Numbered from the stretch's first letter, positions 41,603 to 51,188 are shown. The stretch is 64,000 bases of DNA from Aquincola agrisoli (GCF_036621135.1 NZ_JAZIBG010000044.1:130315-194314); one strand, 5' to 3'. The notes: generated by a model from the sequence alone, not told the origin. Numbers and translations are program-made.

Positions 41603-42917
41603 CGCGTCGCCCGACGCCGAGCAGCCCGCGGGCGACGTGCCGCCCCCTGCGGGCCATCCGCTGCACTGGTACAGCCTGCCGCGCGCCTTGTTCACCGGCG
41701 GCAACCAGGTGCGGCTGCTGCGGGGCGGCGATGCGCTGTTCCCGGCGATGTGCCGCGCGATCGAGGCGGCGCACCACGAGGTCTGGCTGGCCACCTACAT
41801 CTTCCACGACGACGCCGCCGGGCTGTGCATCGTGGCGGCCCTGGAAGCCGCCGCGCGGCGCGGCGTTCGTGTGCGGGTGGTCGTCGACGGCTTCGGCTCG
41901 GCCGCGGCGCTCGCTGCGCTGCGCACGCGGCTGGAGGCGGGCGGCGTCGGGCTGGTGGTGTTCCGGCCCACCGAAGGCTGGCGGTCATGGCTGCAGCCCG
42001 AAAGCTTCCGCCGCCTGCACCAGAAGCTGTGCGTCGTCGATGGCGAGGTCGGCTTCGTCGGCGGGATCAACGTGCTGGACGACCGCTTCGACCTCGGCCA
42101 CGGCGCCCTCGACGCGCCCCGGCTCGACTTCGCCGTCGAGGCGCGTGGCCCGGTGGTGCTGCCGATCGAACACACCGTGCGGGCGGTGTGGAGCCGCGCG
42201 GCCTTCGGCCGCGACTGGCGAGACGAAGCCATGGCCACGGTGCGCAGCGCCCGGCCGGTGGCGCGGGCGCGGGCCCTGATGCGGCGCATGCGCATCCGCC
42301 CGCCGCTGCGCGCCGCGGTGCCGGTGCTGCGCGACCTGCAGCCGGTGCGCGCCGCCTTCGTCGTGCGCGACAACCTGCGCCAGCGGCGCGCCATCGAACG
42401 CGCCTACATCGACGCGTTCCGGCAGGCCCGCCACCGCATCGACATCGTGTCGCCGTACTTCTATCCGGGCCTGCAGTTCCGCCGCACCCTGCGCAACGCC
42501 GCGCGCCGCGGCGTGCAGGTGCGGCTGCTGCTGCAGGGCCGGCCGGACTACCGCTTCGCCGCGCTGGCCGCCAGCGTGCTCTACGAGGAGATGCTGGCGC
42601 AGGGGGTGCGCATCTTCGAGTACATGCCCGCCTTCCTGCATGCCAAGGTGGCGCTGGCCGACGACCACTGGGCGACGGTCGGCAGCTCGAACATCGACCC
42701 GCTGTCGCTGCTGCTCAACCTGGAGGCCAACGTCGTCGTGCACGACCAGGCGTTCACCGCGGAGCTGGCACGGCAGTTCGAGGAGGCCGTGGCGGCCTCG
42801 CGCGAGGTGCTGCCGACCGCGGTGAGCCGCGGACTGTGGGCGCGGCTGGAACGCGGCTTCGTCGCATGGAGCGCGCGGCTGTACCTGCGCGTGGGCGGCA
42901 TCACCGGGCTGTACTGA
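41595..42917 (+). CDS. clsB: Cardiolipin synthase B (PLD family)
   Basis: 440 residues with two phospholipase D active sites: RLHQKLCVVDGEVGFVGGIN and FLHAKVALADDHWATVGSSNID (HxK ... D/N-G type). This fits ClsB-type enzymes, which make cardiolipin from two phosphatidylglycerol molecules (or with phosphatidylethanolamine). TTG 41595 is the first start in frame and overlaps the EEP gene by 8 bp; the conserved region begins near residue 27, so a later start is possible. It is predicted to be membrane-associated. Confidence 0.9.
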   Translation: MPDASPDAEQPAGDVPPPAGHPLHWYSLPRALFTGGNQVRLLRGGDALFPAMCRAIEAAHHEVWLATYIFHDDAAGLCIVAALEAAARRGVRVRVVVDGFGSAAALAALRTRLEAGGVGLVVFRPTEGWRSWLQPESFRRLHQKLCVVDGEVGFVGGINVLDDRFDLGHGALDAPRLDFAVEARGPVVLPIEHTVRAVWSRAAFGRDWRDEAMATVRSARPVARARALMRRMRIRPPLRAAVPVLRDLQPVRAAFVVRDNLRQRRAIERAYIDAFRQARHRIDIVSPYFYPGLQFRRTLRNAARRGVQVRLLLQGRPDYRFAALAASVLYEEMLAQGVRIFEYMPAFLHAKVALADDHWATVGSSNIDPLSLLLNLEANVVVHDQAFTAELARQFEEAVAASREVLPTAVSRGLWARLERGFVAWSARLYLRVGGITGLY

Positions 42918-42953
42918 CCCGGCGCCGCACGCGCCCCGGCCGGCGGCGGTGAC

Positions 42954-43349
42954 TCAGAACCGGTCGCTCAGGTCCGGCCCGTAGCGGTTGGGGCCGCGGG
43001 TGCCCCGCAACAGGCCGTTGTCGATCAGGGCCCACACCCAGCCGATCACCGGCAGCAGGTACACCAGCACCCAGAGGGCGGAGCGGTCGCGGTCATGCCA
43101 GCGCTTGGCCGAGACCGCGGCGACCGGCCAAAGCAGCAGCAGGTTCACCAGCTCCTCGGTGCGTGCGGCGTCCACGCCCACGACGCGCAGCAGCCCCGTG
43201 GCGAGCACCCCGAGCCCGATCGGCGCCAGCACGCCATAGCGCCACCAGATGCGCCGCGGGATGCGGCCGCGCAGGCCGAGGAAGATCTGCAGGGGCGTCA
43301 TCGGCTCTTCGCCGGGGCGCCGCGGGGAAGGGGTGTCGAGGGACGTCAT
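42954..43349 (-). CDS. DUF805 membrane protein
   Basis: 131 residues from ATG 43349, or 115 from ATG 43301, which begins at the conserved MTPLQIFLGLRGRIPRRIWWRYG. About three to four transmembrane helices are present, with the DUF805 signature AKRWHDRDRSALWVLVYLLPVIGWVWALI and the C-terminal GTRGPNRYGPD motif. Function unknown. It is encoded convergently with clsB and divergently from the exonuclease gene. Confidence 0.85.
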   Translation of the reverse strand: MTSLDTPSPRRPGEEPMTPLQIFLGLRGRIPRRIWWRYGVLAPIGLGVLATGLLRVVGVDAARTEELVNLLLLWPVAAVSAKRWHDRDRSALWVLVYLLPVIGWVWALIDNGLLRGTRGPNRYGPDLSDRF

Positions 43350-43432
43350 CGAGCAGGCCAGTATCCCATCGCGCCCGTGCGGCTCCCCAGTGGCGGCGCA
43401 CGGGCCTCGGCCGCCGTCGCCACAATGCGACG

Positions 43433-44521
43433 ATGCAAGATCTGGTGGTGGCCACGCCCGACGGCCTGTACTGCCCGCCCGGCGATTTCCACATCGATCC
43501 CTGGCGGCCGGTGTCGCACGCGATCATCACCCATGCCCACGCCGACCACGCCCGCCGCGGCCACGCGCACTACCTGGCATCGGACGACAGCGCCGGCGTG
43601 CTGCGCGCCCGGCTGGGCGACGACATCGTGCTGCAGACGCTCGGCTGGGGCGAGGCGGTCGAGCACCGCGGCGTGCGGATCAGCCTGCATCCGGCCGGCC
43701 ACGTGCTCGGCTCGGCCCAGGTGCGGCTCGAGCACCGCGGCCGCGTGTGGGTGGCATCCGGCGACTACTTCGTCGCCGGCGACACCGGGCCGCAGGGCGC
43801 GGCCGACGTCAACGCCACCTGCGCGCCGTTCGAGCCGGTGCGCTGCGACTGCTTCATCACCGAGTCGACCTTCGGCCTGCCGATCTACCGCTGGCCCGCG
43901 CAGGCGGCCCTGTTCGCCGACATCAACCGCTGGTGGCAGCAGAACGCCGAGCTCGGCCGCGCCAGCCTGCTGATGGGCTACAGCTTCGGCAAGGCGCAGC
44001 GCATGCTGGCGGGGGTCGATCCCTCGATCGGCCCCATCGTGGTGCACGGCGCGGTCGAGACGCTCAACGCCGCCTACCGCGCCGCCGGCGTCGCGCTGCC
44101 CGCCACGCAGGCTGCCGCCGATGTGCCCAAGGCCGAGCTGCGCCGCGCGCTGGTGGTGGCGCCGCCGTCGGTGCAGGGCTCGCCGTGGCTGCGGCGCTTC
44201 GGCGAGTACAGCGACGCATTCGCCAGCGGCTGGATGCAGCTGCGCGGGGCGCGGCGGCGGCGTGCGGTGGACCGCGGCTTCGTGCTGTCCGACCATGCCG
44301 ACTGGCCGGGGCTGCAGCAGGCGATCGCCGCCACGGGCGCGCAGCGCGTCATCGTCACGCACGGCTACGAGGCGGTGATGGTGCGCTGGCTGCAGGCGCA
44401 GGGCCTGGAGGCGGGCGCCTTCCGCACCGAATACGGCGACGATGCGCTGGACGATCCCCCGCCCGCCACCACGGCGCCCGGGGCGATGGCGGCCCCGGCG
44501 GGCGAGCCGGCCGGCGGCTGA
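43433..44521 (+). CDS. Ligase-associated DNA exonuclease (MBL/beta-CASP, SNM1-like)
   Basis: 362 residues. The metallo-beta-lactamase motif THAHADHARRGH lies near residues 34-45, with further GHVLGSAQV, GDYFVAGD and FITESTFGLPIYRW segments; the C-terminal VLSDHADWPGLQQAI and VTHGYEAVMVRWL are typical of the ligase-associated exonuclease family. It probably processes DNA ends for the ATP-dependent ligase encoded two genes downstream. In many bacteria the set also includes an Lhr-like helicase and a PdeM endonuclease, which are absent from this window. Confidence 0.88.
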   Translation: MQDLVVATPDGLYCPPGDFHIDPWRPVSHAIITHAHADHARRGHAHYLASDDSAGVLRARLGDDIVLQTLGWGEAVEHRGVRISLHPAGHVLGSAQVRLEHRGRVWVASGDYFVAGDTGPQGAADVNATCAPFEPVRCDCFITESTFGLPIYRWPAQAALFADINRWWQQNAELGRASLLMGYSFGKAQRMLAGVDPSIGPIVVHGAVETLNAAYRAAGVALPATQAAADVPKAELRRALVVAPPSVQGSPWLRRFGEYSDAFASGWMQLRGARRRRAVDRGFVLSDHADWPGLQQAIAATGAQRVIVTHGYEAVMVRWLQAQGLEAGAFRTEYGDDALDDPPPATTAPGAMAAPAGEPAGG

Positions 44522-44535
44522 CCGACAATTTCCCG

Positions 44536-45360
44536 ATGGACCGCGACGACCTCGACCCCACCCGCGCGCTGGACGGCTGGAATCCCCACCGGGGCCCGCG
44601 GCCGACCGATGCGGAGCTGACCAGCCTGCTCGACGGCTGGCAGGCTCGTGGCACCCCGCTGCACCCGCTGCGCGACGGGGACGAGCCGCCGGCGCAGCGC
44701 CTCGCGCTGCCCCGCCTGCAGCCGCGGCCCGGCGAGGCCGAGCCCGTAGAACTCGACGGCATCGGCCGGCAGGCGGCGCAGCGGGCGGCGCGCTGGGGGG
44801 CCGCCGACATCACCGACATCGAGCTGGACTGGCAGCCCGCGCCGGTCGCCGCGCGCGCCCCGGCCCACCCGCGCGTGCTTGAGCGCTGGGAGCCCGGCGC
44901 CTGGGTCGCGGCGGTGCGGCAGGTCGCCGAATCGACCACCGAGGTGCACGACGGCCCGCAGGGGCCGGTGGTCGAGACCTTCGCCGCCCTGCGGCTCATC
45001 GCCTGGTGGATGCCGACGGCGTCCGGCGCGCCGCTGGGCCGGTGGCCGCACCGGGTCCAGCTGCAGCCGGTCGAGACCGAGCGGGTGCCGCTGGCGCTGC
45101 TGTCGCCGCTGCCGCAGGACGCCCGCGTCTGGTGCCTGCACGAGGCCGCGGCCGGCGAGGCCGTCGACTGGGCGCTCGTCGGCCAGCTCGTGCTGCTGCA
45201 CGACACGGGCCTGCGCGCCCACCAGTTCGAGTCGCTGCAGGCGCTGGTCGAATCGGAGCGCGAGGGGCAGTACACGCGCCTGAACGGCGGCTATCGGTGG
45301 CCGGCAGCGGGCCAGCCCGTGGAGCAGGCCGACCCGGCCGATCCGGGCAGGCAGGCCTGA
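44536..45360 (+). CDS. Conserved-looking protein of unknown function between exonuclease and DNA ligase
   Basis: 274 residues, soluble, rich in Trp, Arg and Ala, with no family I can name. The N terminus (MDRDDLDPTRALDGWNPHRGPR) and middle (LDWQPAPVAARAPAHPRVLERWEPGAWVAAVRQV) are polar; the C-terminal half (VHDGPQGPVVETFAALRLIAWWMPT and LLHDTGLRAHQFESLQALVESEREGQYTRLNGGYRW) looks like a folded domain. ATG 44536 starts 14 bp after the exonuclease stop, and the ligase begins 28 bp after its stop, so all three are probably one operon. A DNA-end processing or complex-forming role is inferred only from position. Confidence 0.7.
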   Translation: MDRDDLDPTRALDGWNPHRGPRPTDAELTSLLDGWQARGTPLHPLRDGDEPPAQRLALPRLQPRPGEAEPVELDGIGRQAAQRAARWGAADITDIELDWQPAPVAARAPAHPRVLERWEPGAWVAAVRQVAESTTEVHDGPQGPVVETFAALRLIAWWMPTASGAPLGRWPHRVQLQPVETERVPLALLSPLPQDARVWCLHEAAAGEAVDWALVGQLVLLHDTGLRAHQFESLQALVESEREGQYTRLNGGYRWPAAGQPVEQADPADPGRQA

Positions 45361-45388
45361 AGGCCGGCACGCCCGCGACCCCCGGCCC

Positions 45389-47134
45389 ATGCAAGCCTTC
45401 GCCGCCCTCTACACCGCACTCGACGCCAGCACCGCCACCGGCGACAAGGTCGCCGCGCTGCGCCGCTACTTCGAGCAGGCCGCGCCGGCCGATGCCGCAT
45501 GGGCGGTGTATTTCCTGGCGGGCGGCAAGCCGCGGCAGGTCGTGCCGACGGCGCTGCTGCGGGCGCTTGCCTGCCAGGAGGCCGCCATCCCCGAGTGGCT
45601 GTTCGAGGAGTGCTACCAGGCCGTCGGCGACCTGGCCGAGACCATCGCCCACGTGCTGCCGCCCGCGGTGCCCGGGCCGCCGGTGGGCCTGGCCGCCTGG
45701 GTGGAGGAGCGCCTGCTGCCGCTGCGCGGGCTGCCGCCCCAGGAGCAGTCGGCCCGCGTCGCGGCCGCCTGGCGCGAGCTCGATGCCACCGGCCGCTTCC
45801 TGCTCACCAAGCTCATCGGCGGCGGCTTCCGCGTGGGCGTGAGCAAGCTGCTGGTGCAGCGTGCGCTCGCCGGGCATGCCGGGCTCGATCCCAAGCGCGT
45901 GGCGCAGCGCATGATGGGCTACACCGACGCCAAGGCCACGCCCAGCGCGGCGCGCTACCTGGCGTTGCTGGCGCCGGTGGCCGACGGCCCGGCCGGCGGC
46001 GCGGACGAGCGGGCGCCGGACGACGCCGGCCAGCCGTATCCGTTCTTCCTGGCCCATGCGCTCGAGGGCGAGCCCGCCGGCTTCGAAGCGCGGCTGGGCC
46101 CGCCGTCGCAGTGGCTCGTCGAATGGAAGTACGACGGCATCCGCGCGCAGGTCGTCAAGCGCGCCGGCCGGGTGTGGATCTGGTCGCGCGGCGAGGAGCT
46201 GGTGACCGAGCGCTTCCCGGAGGTCGTGGCGCAGGCGCAGCGGCTGCCCGACGGCACGGTGCTCGACGGCGAGCTGCTGGTGTGGCGGGACGACCGGCCG
46301 GCGCCCTTCGCGCTGCTGCAACAGCGCATCGGCCGCACGACGCTGACGAAGAAGGTGCTGGCCGATGCGCCGGTCGACTTCATCGCCTACGACCTGCTGG
46401 AGTGGCAGGGCGCCGACCTGCGCGACCGCCCGCAGCACGCCCGGCGCGCCGGGCTCGAGGCTGCGCTGGCCGCCTCGCCGCTGCGCCTGTCGCCCGCCGT
46501 GCAGGCGCGCGACTGGCCCGCGCTGGCGGCACTGCGCGCCGGCTCGCGCGAGCGTGGCGTGGAGGGCTTCATGCTCAAGCACCGCGACGCCGCCTACGGC
46601 ACCGGCCGCACCAAGGCCGGCGGCACGTGGTGGAAATGGAAGATCGAGCCGATGACGGCGGACGGCGTGCTGATCTACGCCCAGCGCGGGCACGGCCGGC
46701 GGGCCAGCGTCTACACCGACTACACCTTCGCGGTGTGGAACCGGGCGCCCGCCGATGCCGCCGAGGCGCAGCAGGTCATCGACGCGATCGGCCGCCGCGA
46801 GCCCGCGCAGCCCGGCGCCCTGCAGCTGGTGCCGTTCGCGAAGGCCTACTCCGGGCTCACCGACGCGGAGTTCGCCGAGGTCGACCGTGTCATCCGGTCG
46901 ACGACGCTGGAGAAGTTCGGCCCCGTGCGCAGCGTGCGGCCCACGCTGGTCTTCGAGCTGGGGTTCGAGGGCATCCAGCGCAGCCCGCGCCACAAGAGCG
47001 GCATCGCCACGCGCTTCCCGCGCATGCTGCGCATCCGCGCCGACAAGCCGCTGTGGGAGGCCGACACGCTGCAGACGCTCGAGGCGCTGATCGACGCCGC
47101 GGCGCCGCCGGCACCCCCCTCACCAGCTCGGTGA
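45389..47134 (+). CDS. ATP-dependent DNA ligase (ligase-associated type)
   Basis: 581 residues. The adenylation Lys is Lys247 in EWKYDGIRAQ (motif I); motif III (PVDFIAYDLLEW), motif IV (EGFMLKH) and motif V (WWKWKIEP) follow, with an OB-fold and the RFPRMLRIRADKP motif VI-like end. An N-terminal helical DNA-binding domain occupies about residues 1-200. It seals nicks using ATP and is not the replicative NAD-dependent LigA. It is probably the effector of the repair operon with the exonuclease. It overlaps the convergent CoA transferase gene by 15 bp. Confidence 0.93.
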   Translation: MQAFAALYTALDASTATGDKVAALRRYFEQAAPADAAWAVYFLAGGKPRQVVPTALLRALACQEAAIPEWLFEECYQAVGDLAETIAHVLPPAVPGPPVGLAAWVEERLLPLRGLPPQEQSARVAAAWRELDATGRFLLTKLIGGGFRVGVSKLLVQRALAGHAGLDPKRVAQRMMGYTDAKATPSAARYLALLAPVADGPAGGADERAPDDAGQPYPFFLAHALEGEPAGFEARLGPPSQWLVEWKYDGIRAQVVKRAGRVWIWSRGEELVTERFPEVVAQAQRLPDGTVLDGELLVWRDDRPAPFALLQQRIGRTTLTKKVLADAPVDFIAYDLLEWQGADLRDRPQHARRAGLEAALAASPLRLSPAVQARDWPALAALRAGSRERGVEGFMLKHRDAAYGTGRTKAGGTWWKWKIEPMTADGVLIYAQRGHGRRASVYTDYTFAVWNRAPADAAEAQQVIDAIGRREPAQPGALQLVPFAKAYSGLTDAEFAEVDRVIRSTTLEKFGPVRSVRPTLVFELGFEGIQRSPRHKSGIATRFPRMLRIRADKPLWEADTLQTLEALIDAAAPPAPPSPAR

Positions 47135-48547
47135 GTGCGTGCCCGGCGGCATCGCAGGGCGGTCCCAGCCGGCGGGCGTGGCGGAGAACGCCACCGGGTG
47201 CCGCAGCACCGTGAGCTCGCCGAAGCCGCTCGCCTCCTGCTGCAGGTAGGGTTCGAAAGGCGGCGCCGCCGCGGCCAGCCCGCCCGCCACACGCCCCAGG
47301 CCGCGCAGCCAGCGGCCCACGCCGGCCAGCGACAGCTGCACGTGCCAGCTGCCGCCTTCCTGTTGCTGGCGCCACAGCGCGGCCTGCGTGCCGAAGGCGA
47401 GCAGGTAGCCCGCGGCGTAGTCGAGGATCTGCATCGGCAGTGCACGCGGGCGGTGCTCTCCGGCGGCCAGCGCCTCGGCGAGGTTGAAGCCGGTGGCCGT
47501 CTGCACCAGCGAGTCGAAGCCGCGCCGGCCGGCCCACGGGCCCTCGGCGCCGTAGGCGCTGAGCGACACGGCGACGATGCCGGGCCGCATCTGCGCCAGC
47601 GCCTGCGGGCCGAAGCCCAGCGCCTCCAGGGCGCCCGGCCGGTAGCCCTGGACGAACACGTGCGACGCCTCGACCAGCGCGCGCACCGCTTCGCGGCCGG
47701 CCTCGGTGCGCAGGTCGGCATGGGCCGAGCGCTTGCCGCGGCTGGTGTCGGCGATGGCAGCGATGTTGGGCAGGTGGGGGGCATTCACGAGCAGCACGTC
47801 GGCGCCGTAGGCGGCCAGCGTGCGGCTGGCCACCGGGCCGGCCAGGATGCGGGTGAGGTCGAGCACCCGCAGGCCGTGCAGCGGCCGCGCGCCCTCGGGC
47901 AGCGCCGGCCAGCGGCGCGGGTCGGCGGGCGGCGCGCCGGCGATGCGCTCGATGCGCAGCAGCGGCTGCGCGGCGACGGCCTGGCCCTGCAGGTGGGCGT
48001 CCCACTGCTCGAAGCTGCGTGCGGCGGCCACCACCAGGCCGGCCTCCGCGGCCGCGGCCTCGAACCCCTCGGCGTCCCACTCGCGCAGTGCCACCAGCAC
48101 CTCGGCCCGCTCGACGGCGGGGCCGGCGGGCAGGCCCAGCAGGCGCAGCGCGCCGTCGCGGTGGTGGGCGAAGTTGGCGTGGATGCGCACCCAGCCGCTC
48201 TCCCCGGCGGGGCCGCAGGGGTACAGGCCCGAGAGCGGATCCCAGAGCTCGGGCTGCCGTCCGTCGACCAGGAAGTAGGCACAGCTGTCGAGCGCGGCAT
48301 GCCGGCGGTCCACCTCGATGCGCTGGCGCTCGCCGCCGCCGCGGCGCAGGTGCCACAGCTCGGCCGCGGCGAGGCCGGCGGCGCCCAGCGACGCCTGGGC
48401 CGCGGTGGCGACCGCGAACGACGAGGGCAGCACCGGTTCGCTGCCGGGCAGCGCCGCGCAGGGCAGCGCCTCGGCCGGCAGGCCGGCCGCGTGCCAGAGC
48501 GCCGCGAGGGCGGCGCCGGGAAGGAGGGCGGGGGCTGCGTCGGCCAT
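47120..48547 (-). CDS. CaiB/BaiF-family CoA transferase with permuted-looking domain order
   Basis: 475 residues. The family's usual N-terminal motif (LRVLDLTRILAGPVASRTLAAYGADVLLV) does not begin until about residue 233. It is preceded by a segment (SSFAVATAAQASLGAAGLAAAELWHLR..IEVDRRHAALDS) that resembles the middle of an ordinary CaiB protein. Downstream are RGKRSAHADLRTEAGREAVRALV and GFDSLVQTATGFN. The order suggests a circularly permuted subfamily. Substrate unknown. ATG 48547 is the first good start, 8 bp after the amidotransferase stop. Confidence 0.8.
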   Translation of the reverse strand: MADAAPALLPGAALAALWHAAGLPAEALPCAALPGSEPVLPSSFAVATAAQASLGAAGLAAAELWHLRRGGGERQRIEVDRRHAALDSCAYFLVDGRQPELWDPLSGLYPCGPAGESGWVRIHANFAHHRDGALRLLGLPAGPAVERAEVLVALREWDAEGFEAAAAEAGLVVAAARSFEQWDAHLQGQAVAAQPLLRIERIAGAPPADPRRWPALPEGARPLHGLRVLDLTRILAGPVASRTLAAYGADVLLVNAPHLPNIAAIADTSRGKRSAHADLRTEAGREAVRALVEASHVFVQGYRPGALEALGFGPQALAQMRPGIVAVSLSAYGAEGPWAGRRGFDSLVQTATGFNLAEALAAGEHRPRALPMQILDYAAGYLLAFGTQAALWRQQQEGGSWHVQLSLAGVGRWLRGLGRVAGGLAAAAPPFEPYLQQEASGFGELTVLRHPVAFSATPAGWDRPAMPPGTHSPSW

Positions 48548-48555
48548 GGCGGACC

Positions 48556-49374
48556 CTAGCGCGACTTGCGTTCGCGCACGGCGGCGAGGAAGTCGTCGAG
48601 GATGGGCGTGCCGTCGAGCTGCTCGTCGTGGAACTGGTTGAGCGCCATGAACTCCGGGTGCCACTGCATGCCGAACACATAGCTCGGCCCCTTCCAGCGG
48701 ATCGCCTCGACGACGCCGTCGGGGATCGCCAGCGCCTCCACCTCCAGGTCGTGGCCCAGCTCCTTCACCGACTGGTGGTGGATCGAGTTGATGGACGCCG
48801 CCGTGCGTTCCGGGTACAGGCTGGCCAGCTTGGTACCCCGCACGAGGCTCACCCGGTGGAACTGGCGCTCGTAGGTGTTTTCGTCGTGGTGCTTCAGCGC
48901 GCCGGGCAGCTGCGTCGGGATGTCCTGGTACAGCGATCCCCCGAAGGCGACGTTCAGCAGCTGGCAGCCGCGGCAGATGCCCAGCACCGGCTTGCCGGCG
49001 GTGATGAACGCATCGAGCAGTTCCATCTCGTAGAGGTCGCGCACGCGGTCCCCCGCCCACTGCGGCTTCATCGGCGCTTCGCCGTAGGTCTCCGGCGAGA
49101 CGTCGGTGCCGCCCTGCAGCACCAGGCCGTCGAGCATGTCCGCGTAGTTGCGCAGGCTCATGTCGGTGCGTCGCACCAGGCCTTCGCGCTCGACCGCCGG
49201 GATCATGACGCCGAGCACCTCGCGCGACATCACCCAGTGGGCGACCGACTGCTCCAGGTAGTGCAGGGTTCGGGTGAACACGCCGCCCAGGCTCGGCACC
49301 GGCGACGTGGGATGGTAGATGCGGGCGGACAGGCCGATCAGCAGCGGCGAGGATCGTGATGAGGCGTCGGGCAT
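48556..49374 (-). CDS. Gamma-glutamyl-gamma-aminobutyrate hydrolase-like class I amidotransferase (PuuD family)
   Basis: 272 residues. The Cys nucleophile is in the GICRGCQLLN elbow, the catalytic His/Glu in MQWHPEFMA, and LDGLVLQGGTDVSPETYG is the family motif. Peptidase C26 members hydrolyse gamma-glutamyl amides such as gamma-glutamyl-GABA in putrescine breakdown. No other putrescine genes are nearby, so the true substrate is open. It is probably co-transcribed with the CoA transferase. Confidence 0.86.
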   Translation of the reverse strand: MPDASSRSSPLLIGLSARIYHPTSPVPSLGGVFTRTLHYLEQSVAHWVMSREVLGVMIPAVEREGLVRRTDMSLRNYADMLDGLVLQGGTDVSPETYGEAPMKPQWAGDRVRDLYEMELLDAFITAGKPVLGICRGCQLLNVAFGGSLYQDIPTQLPGALKHHDENTYERQFHRVSLVRGTKLASLYPERTAASINSIHHQSVKELGHDLEVEALAIPDGVVEAIRWKGPSYVFGMQWHPEFMALNQFHDEQLDGTPILDDFLAAVRERKSR

Positions 49375-49520
49375 GGTGCGGAGGGTGGCGGCAGCGTGGT
49401 GATAGGGCCGTGGTCAGGCAAACGCCATGCCCTGGCCCGGCTCGTGCGTGTGGCCTGATCGTATCGGCGGCGCTGGTTATCCGGGGCACCGGTGCACATA
49501 AAAGTACGTAAGCTGCGCTG

Positions 49521-51188
49521 ATGATCCACCTGTTGAACCTGTTGGCGGCCATCGCCCTGTTGGTCTGGGGTACCCACATCGTGCGGACCGGCGTGTTGCA
49601 GGTGTTCGGCGAGAACCTGCGCAACGTGCTGGCCTCCAGCTTCAGCCGCCGCGTGCCGGCGATGCTGGCCGGGCTCGGTGTCACGAGCCTGGTGCAGTCG
49701 AGCACCGCCACCTGCCTGATCGTCGCGTCCTTCGTCGGCAAGGGGCTGGTCGCCACCAGCGCGGCGCTGGCGGTGATGCTCGGGGCCGACATGGGCACCG
49801 CGCTGATGGCGGTGGTGTTTTCGTTCGATCTCTCGTGGCTGTCGCCGCTGCTGATCTTCGTCGGCGTGGTGATGTTCGTCTCGCGCCAGAACTCGGTGGC
49901 CGGCCGGGTGGGGCGGGTGCTGATCGGCCTGGGGCTGATCACGCTGGCGCTGCAGCTCATCGTGCAGGCCACCGAGCCGCTGACCCGCTCGCCGGCCGTG
50001 CGCACGCTGCTGGTGTCGCTGCCCAACGAGATCCTGCTCGACGTGCTGGTCGGCGCGGTGCTGACGGTGGCCGCCTATTCCAGCCTCGCCATCGTGCTGC
50101 TGACCGCCACGCTGGCCTCGCAGGGCATGCTGCCCGCCGGCGTTGCGCTGGGGCTGGTGATCGGCGCCAACCTCGGCAGCGGCGTGCTGGCGATGCTCGC
50201 CACGAGCGGCGCGTCGCCCCAGGTGCGCCGGCTGCCGCTCGGCAACTTCCTGTTCAAGCTGACGGGCGCGGCGATCGCGATGCCGCTGCTGGGTTATGTG
50301 CACGTCGGGCTGCAGCAGGTGGTGCCCACCGTGCACCAGCAGGTGGTGCTGTTCCACCTCGGCTTCAACGTGACGCTGGCGCTGCTGTTCATCGGCTTCA
50401 CCGGCGTCGTCGGCCGCTGGGTCGAGCGCTGGCTGCGCGAGCCCAGCCGCAGCGGCCCCGGCGAGCGTCCGCGCCACCTCGATCCCGTGGCCCTGGCCAC
50501 GCCGTCGCTGGCCATCAGCTGCGCCGCGCGCGAGGCGCTGCACCAGGCCGACGTGGTCGAGACCATGCTGCGCGGCATCCTGCCGGTGATCCGCCACAAC
50601 GACCTGCAGCTCGCCGAGCAGCTGCGCCGCATGGACGACACCGTCGACGAGCTGTACTCGGCCATCAAGTTCTACCTGACGCAGATCTCCCAGGAGGCGC
50701 TGTCGGAGCGCGAGGGCCGCCGCTGGACCGATATCGTCAGCTTCACCATCAACATGGAGCAGATCGGCGACATCATCGAGCGTGTGCTGCAGGACGTGGA
50801 GGACAAGAAGATCCGCAAGAGCCGAAGCTTCTCCGACGCGGGCATGGCCGAGATCTGCCACCTGCACGAGCGCCTGCTGGCCAACCTGCGGCTGGCGATG
50901 AGCGTGTTCCTCGACGGCCACGTGCGCGACGCGCAGCGGCTGCTGGAGGAGAAGGCCCGCTTCCGCGACCTGGAGCACGAGTACGCCGCCAGCCACATCG
51001 CCCGGCTGCGCGACAACACCGCGCAGAGCATCGAGACCAGCTCGCTGCACCTCGACCTGATCAGCGACCTGAAGCGCATCAACTCGCACCTGTGCTCGAT
51101 CGCGTACCCCATCCTCGAGTCGGCGGGTGCGCTGGCCAGCACGCGCATTCGCCATTCGCAGCTCTCGCCGCTGACCGAGGATTCCTAG
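49521..51188 (+). CDS. Na/Pi cotransporter family protein with PhoU-like C-terminal domain
   Basis: 555 residues. About eight to ten transmembrane helices lie in the first 310 residues, with the NptA/SLC34-type QSSTAT motif (LVQSSTATCLIVASF). The second inverted repeat reads VAAYSSLAIVLL, so the usual second QSS is altered. The C-terminal 220 residues form two PhoU-like helical bundles (REALHQADVVETMLRGILP, MDDTVDELYSAIKFYL). It probably imports or exports phosphate with sodium. The 3' end overlaps the convergent histidine kinase gene by 4 bp. Confidence 0.88.
   Translation: MIHLLNLLAAIALLVWGTHIVRTGVLQVFGENLRNVLASSFSRRVPAMLAGLGVTSLVQSSTATCLIVASFVGKGLVATSAALAVMLGADMGTALMAVVFSFDLSWLSPLLIFVGVVMFVSRQNSVAGRVGRVLIGLGLITLALQLIVQATEPLTRSPAVRTLLVSLPNEILLDVLVGAVLTVAAYSSLAIVLLTATLASQGMLPAGVALGLVIGANLGSGVLAMLATSGASPQVRRLPLGNFLFKLTGAAIAMPLLGYVHVGLQQVVPTVHQQVVLFHLGFNVTLALLFIGFTGVVGRWVERWLREPSRSGPGERPRHLDPVALATPSLAISCAAREALHQADVVETMLRGILPVIRHNDLQLAEQLRRMDDTVDELYSAIKFYLTQISQEALSEREGRRWTDIVSFTINMEQIGDIIERVLQDVEDKKIRKSRSFSDAGMAEICHLHERLLANLRLAMSVFLDGHVRDAQRLLEEKARFRDLEHEYAASHIARLRDNTAQSIETSSLHLDLISDLKRINSHLCSIAYPILESAGALASTRIRHSQLSPLTEDS

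Noticed and set aside
43249..45360. A single 703-codon protein spanning the exonuclease and unknown gene
   Set aside because: The first 430 codons are an out-of-frame shadow of the exonuclease. Only the part from ATG 44536 has coding character.
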